From: Buchnera aphidicola (Brevicoryne brassicae) | Lineage (GTDB): Bacteria > Pseudomonadota > Gammaproteobacteria > Enterobacterales > Enterobacteriaceae | Direction of reading: 5' to 3' | DNA: 64,000 nucleotides | Assembly (NCBI RefSeq): GCF_005082825.1 | Contig: NZ_CP034882.1 | Coordinates: 212,932-276,931, forward strand | Part shown: one piece after another, positions 61,541 through 64,000 of the stretch | Layout of the letters: the number at the start of each line of letters is the position of its first letter | Numbering within the stretch: position 1 is the stretch's first letter | Translations under genes and position numbers: made by a program | The notes under the pieces: generated by a model | Databases searched by the model: none | The model's input: the letters and a program-made list of their open reading frames with translations, nothing else | Told to the model about the DNA's origin: nothing

Positions 61541-63620
61541 TTTTTCTTCTTTTTTTAGTATTATAAAAACGTTTAAAATATCTCAATGGCAAATACTTGC
61601 TGGTCCAATACTTATTTTAATGATTTTAGCAATGATGGTATTACCATTGGCACCTTTTGTATTAGATATACTTTTTACTTTTAATATTGCTTTATCAATA
61701 ATAATCTTACTTGTTTCAATGTTTACTCGTCATACTTTAGAATTTACTGCTTTTCCAACAATTTTATTATTTTCTACGTTATTACGTTTGGCATTGAACG
61801 TTGCTTCTACTCGTATTGTGTTTTTAAATGGTCACACTGGAACAAGTGCTGCAGGAAAAGTAATTGAATCTTTTGGTCATTTCTTAGTAGGTGGAAATTT
61901 TGCTATCGGGATAGTTGTATTTATAATTTTAGTTATTATTAATTTTATAGTTATTACTAAAGGTGCTAGTCGTATTGCTGAAGTAGGTGCACGATTTATA
62001 TTAGATGCGATGCCAGGAAAACAAATGGCGATTGATGCTGATTTAAACGCAGGTTTAATTGGTGAAGAAAAAGCGAAAAAACGTCGTATAAAAATAACAC
62101 AAGAAGCTGATTTTTATGGTTCTATGGATGGTGCCAGTAAGTTTGTTCGAGGAGATGCAATTGCTGGTATTTTAATAATGATTTTGAATATATTTGGAGG
62201 TCTAATTATTGGTTTAATACAGCATCATATGCCATTAAATACAGCTGCAGAAGTTTATACTTTATTAACTATTGGAGATGGATTAGTTGCTCAAATTCCA
62301 GCTTTAGTGATTTCTACCGCCGCTGGTGTAATTGTAACACGTGTTAGTACTAATCAACATGTCGGAGAACAAATAGTCAGTCAGTTATTTTGTAATCCTC
62401 AAGTTATTTTATTAAGTGCAGGAGTATTAGGTATTTTAGGATTAGTTCCTGGTATGCCAAATATTGTTTTTTTAGTGTTTACGAGCTTGTTATTTATTCT
62501 CTCTTGGTGGTTGTATGAGAAAAAAAGTACAAAAGAAAGTGATTTTTTAAGTTCTAACAAAGAATATAAGTTAATACAAGAATCTGTTTCGGAAGCATCT
62601 TGGAATGACGTTCAGTTAGAAGACCCTATTAAAATAGAAATAGGAAATAATTTAACATCAATGATTGACATTAATAAAAAAGCAGATCTAGTAGATAAAA
62701 TTCGTATAGTTCGTAAAAAAATTGCTCAAGAAATTGGATTTTTACCTCCTTTGGTACATATTAAAAATAATATAAATTTATCAGGTAATGCTTATCGTAT
62801 CTTGGTTAAAGGTGTAGAAGTAGGAAAAGGCAAATGTTTTTCCGATCTTTTTATGGCTATTAAAACAGGAAGAGAAACAGAATCTTTGCCTTTTAAAAAA
62901 ATATATGAACCTACTTTTGGTTTATCTGGATATTGGATTGATAAAGATTTTAAAAATGAAGCTCAAAAAAAAGGATATTCTGTTATAGAACCGAGTACTG
63001 TGATTTCTACGCATGTCAATTTTCTAATTTTAAATCATATTGACGAACTCTTTGGTCGTCAAGAAGCTCAACAATTATTAGAACATGTGTCTATAGACAT
63101 GCCCAAATTAACTGAAGATTTAATTCCAAATACAATTAACTTAACAATTTTACATAAAGTTTTAAAAAATCTTTTATCCGAAAATGTTCCAATACGTGAT
63201 ATGAGGACTATTTTAGAAACATTATCAGAACATGCAGATGTTCAAAAAGATCCAAATGAATTGACTAGTATTATTCGTATTTCATTAAAAAAAATTATTA
63301 TGCAAAAGTTATTTAATAACCAAGATACTATTGAAGTAATAGGATTAGAATCGAATTTGGAACAGTTATTATTAAACAGTGTAAAAGAAGGCTCTAATAC
63401 TCTCGAACCTAATTTATCTCAGACTTTATTAATAAAAACAAAAGAAGCTATTACAAAACAGTTATCAATAAATTCTCCTCTCGTATTACTAGTTAGTCAT
63501 CCTCTGCGATATTTTTTGTCTAAATTTTTACGATCAAATTTTCCGGAATTAACAGTTTTATCTCATTTTGAAATTGTAAATGTAAATACAATAAAAATGA
63601 GTAGTATTATTGGAAATTGA
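61533..63620 (+). CDS. flhA: Flagellar export gate protein FlhA
   Basis: FlhA is the main export-gate subunit, using proton motive force to move flagellar substrates. It is 695 residues (E. coli 692). About eight N-terminal transmembrane segments enclose the conserved FHIPEP loop region, RFILDAMPGKQMAIDADLNAGL, which carries the proton-pathway Asp. The large cytoplasmic domain (about 350-695), which docks export chaperones, is complete. ATGATTAA couples it to flhB. In E. coli flhE follows; it is missing. Buchnera keeps basal bodies without filaments, so the gate may export something other than flagellin. Confidence 0.97.
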   Translation: MINFSSFFSIIKTFKISQWQILAGPILILMILAMMVLPLAPFVLDILFTFNIALSIIILLVSMFTRHTLEFTAFPTILLFSTLLRLALNVASTRIVFLNGHTGTSAAGKVIESFGHFLVGGNFAIGIVVFIILVIINFIVITKGASRIAEVGARFILDAMPGKQMAIDADLNAGLIGEEKAKKRRIKITQEADFYGSMDGASKFVRGDAIAGILIMILNIFGGLIIGLIQHHMPLNTAAEVYTLLTIGDGLVAQIPALVISTAAGVIVTRVSTNQHVGEQIVSQLFCNPQVILLSAGVLGILGLVPGMPNIVFLVFTSLLFILSWWLYEKKSTKESDFLSSNKEYKLIQESVSEASWNDVQLEDPIKIEIGNNLTSMIDINKKADLVDKIRIVRKKIAQEIGFLPPLVHIKNNINLSGNAYRILVKGVEVGKGKCFSDLFMAIKTGRETESLPFKKIYEPTFGLSGYWIDKDFKNEAQKKGYSVIEPSTVISTHVNFLILNHIDELFGRQEAQQLLEHVSIDMPKLTEDLIPNTINLTILHKVLKNLLSENVPIRDMRTILETLSEHADVQKDPNELTSIIRISLKKIIMQKLFNNQDTIEVIGLESNLEQLLLNSVKEGSNTLEPNLSQTLLIKTKEAITKQLSINSPLVLLVSHPLRYFLSKFLRSNFPELTVLSHFEIVNVNTIKMSSIIGN

Positions 63621-63734
63621 TCAAAAAATAAATGAGTTTCTTTTTAAAAGACAGGTTGGTGTGGTTGTAAGTAGTACATTATCTTTAGTATTATATTATT
63701 TCCTCACCTTGCTGGATTGTACAAACGTGAAAAA
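63621..63734. other. Gap between convergent flhA and argS (site of lost flhE)
   Basis: The 114 bases between the flhA and argS stop codons include a patch (about 63648-63730) clearly richer in G and C than normal intergenic DNA here. It contains GGTGTGG and CCTCACC, which can pair with one mismatch around a long loop. No coding match is seen. E. coli has flhE between these genes. Confidence 0.45.
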
Positions 63735-64000
63735 TTACATTTTTTTTACTGTTTTAATACCAAGAATATTTAATCCTTTTTTTAATGTTTTTGCTGTTAA
63801 AATAGATAACTTAAGTCTACTTTTACAAGTTCTTATTTTTTTTGAAAAAAGTATAGAACAATTTTCATAAAAATTAGAAAAACATGTTGCAAGTTGATAA
63901 AGATATTTGCACATCATATGGGGTGTTCCTTTTTGAGCTATTAATAAAACAATTTCTTCAAATTCTAATATTTTAATAGCTAAATTAATTTCACTTTCTT
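63735..64000 (-). CDS. argS: Arginyl-tRNA synthetase (C-terminal part only, cut by window edge)
   Basis: ArgS charges tRNA(Arg) without needing a separate proofreading step. The visible part is the last 87 or so codons, read leftward from the window edge to TAA 63737-63735. It includes EFEEIVLLIAQKGTPHMMCKY and the end SRLKLSILTAKTLKKGLN followed by LGIKTVKKM, matching the C-terminal anticodon-binding helical domain of E. coli ArgS. The catalytic core lies beyond the window. It converges on flhA, as in E. coli where flhE lies between. Confidence 0.95.
   Translation of the reverse strand, partial: ESEINLAIKILEFEEIVLLIAQKGTPHMMCKYLYQLATCFSNFYENCSILFSKKIRTCKSRLKLSILTAKTLKKGLNILGIKTVKKM

Noticed and set aside
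63610-63870. 86-codon plus-strand ORF after flhA
   Set aside because: It overlaps the argS 3' end on the other strand, starts inside flhA and shows no recognisable motif; I saw no FlhE similarity.
1-64000. tRNA, rRNA, CRISPR arrays, insertion sequences, prophage or attachment sites
   Set aside because: I looked for GC-rich cloverleaf-like blocks, regular repeats, transposase motifs and integrase genes and found none that I can support. A model-based tRNA scan was not possible.

Overview
The window is a very AT-rich, gene-dense chromosomal segment of Buchnera aphidicola, the obligate aphid endosymbiont (Gammaproteobacteria). The identification rests on gene content and order: nearly every protein is a close, full-length relative of an Escherichia coli housekeeping protein. 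The order follows the first few minutes of the E. coli map with many genes deleted, and transposons, phage genes, CRISPR arrays and transcriptional regulators are all missing. Strain is uncertain. Retained panBC, ddlB, apbE and mutT remnants suggest one of the less reduced lineages, such as those of Aphidinae hosts.

Layout. (1) 1-2616, minus: thrA (its last few codons lie outside the window), preceded by a promoter, a 27-codon Thr/Ile-rich leader peptide and an attenuator. (2) 2766-13048: hpt, panC-panB, dksA, truA (frameshifted), mrcB, secA, a mutT pseudogene and coaE. (3) 13121-19762, plus: guaC, then the pyruvate dehydrogenase operon aceE-aceF-lpd. (4) 19914-23015, minus: erpA-mtn-speE-speD. 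(5) 23219-38871, minus: the dcw division and cell-wall cluster, read as rsmH-ftsL-ftsI-murE-murF-mraY-murD-ftsW-murG-murC-ddlB-ftsA-ftsZ. It lacks mraZ, ftsQ and lpxC, and murF is frameshifted. (6) 39074-42595, minus: ilvH, ilvI and frameshifted apbE. (7) 42887-46048: degP, dapD, map. (8) 46312-58240, plus: rpsB-tsf-pyrH-frr-dxr-uppS-bamA-fabZ-dnaE, with the E. coli genes cdsA, rseP, skp, lpxD, lpxA and lpxB gone. (9) 58377-64000: proS, flhB-flhA, and the 3' end of argS.

How the genes fit together. Aspartate enters through ThrA toward threonine, lysine and diaminopimelate. DapD makes the diaminopimelate branch used by MurE. DdlB, MurC-MurG, MraY, UppS, MrcB, FtsI and FtsW make a complete peptidoglycan route, while LPS genes have been deleted at two sites. 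IlvIH starts branched-chain amino acid synthesis for the host. PanBC and CoaE belong to coenzyme A synthesis. SpeDE and Mtn make spermidine and recycle its by-product. FlhBA are flagellar-type export proteins kept by a non-motile symbiont.

Most notable observations. First, the thr operon has a complete-looking attenuator (leader peptide plus protector, antiterminator and terminator pairings) in a genome stripped of regulators. Second, three genes (truA, murF, apbE) are broken only by one-base changes inside A9-A12 tracts, which fits rescue by polymerase slippage, and murF is expected to be essential. Third, mutT carries a frameshift in A10 and also a Trp-to-stop change, so it is a true pseudogene. 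Fourth, FlhB carries NPIH in place of the NPTH autocleavage motif. Fifth, FtsL is shortened in a cluster that has lost ftsQ.
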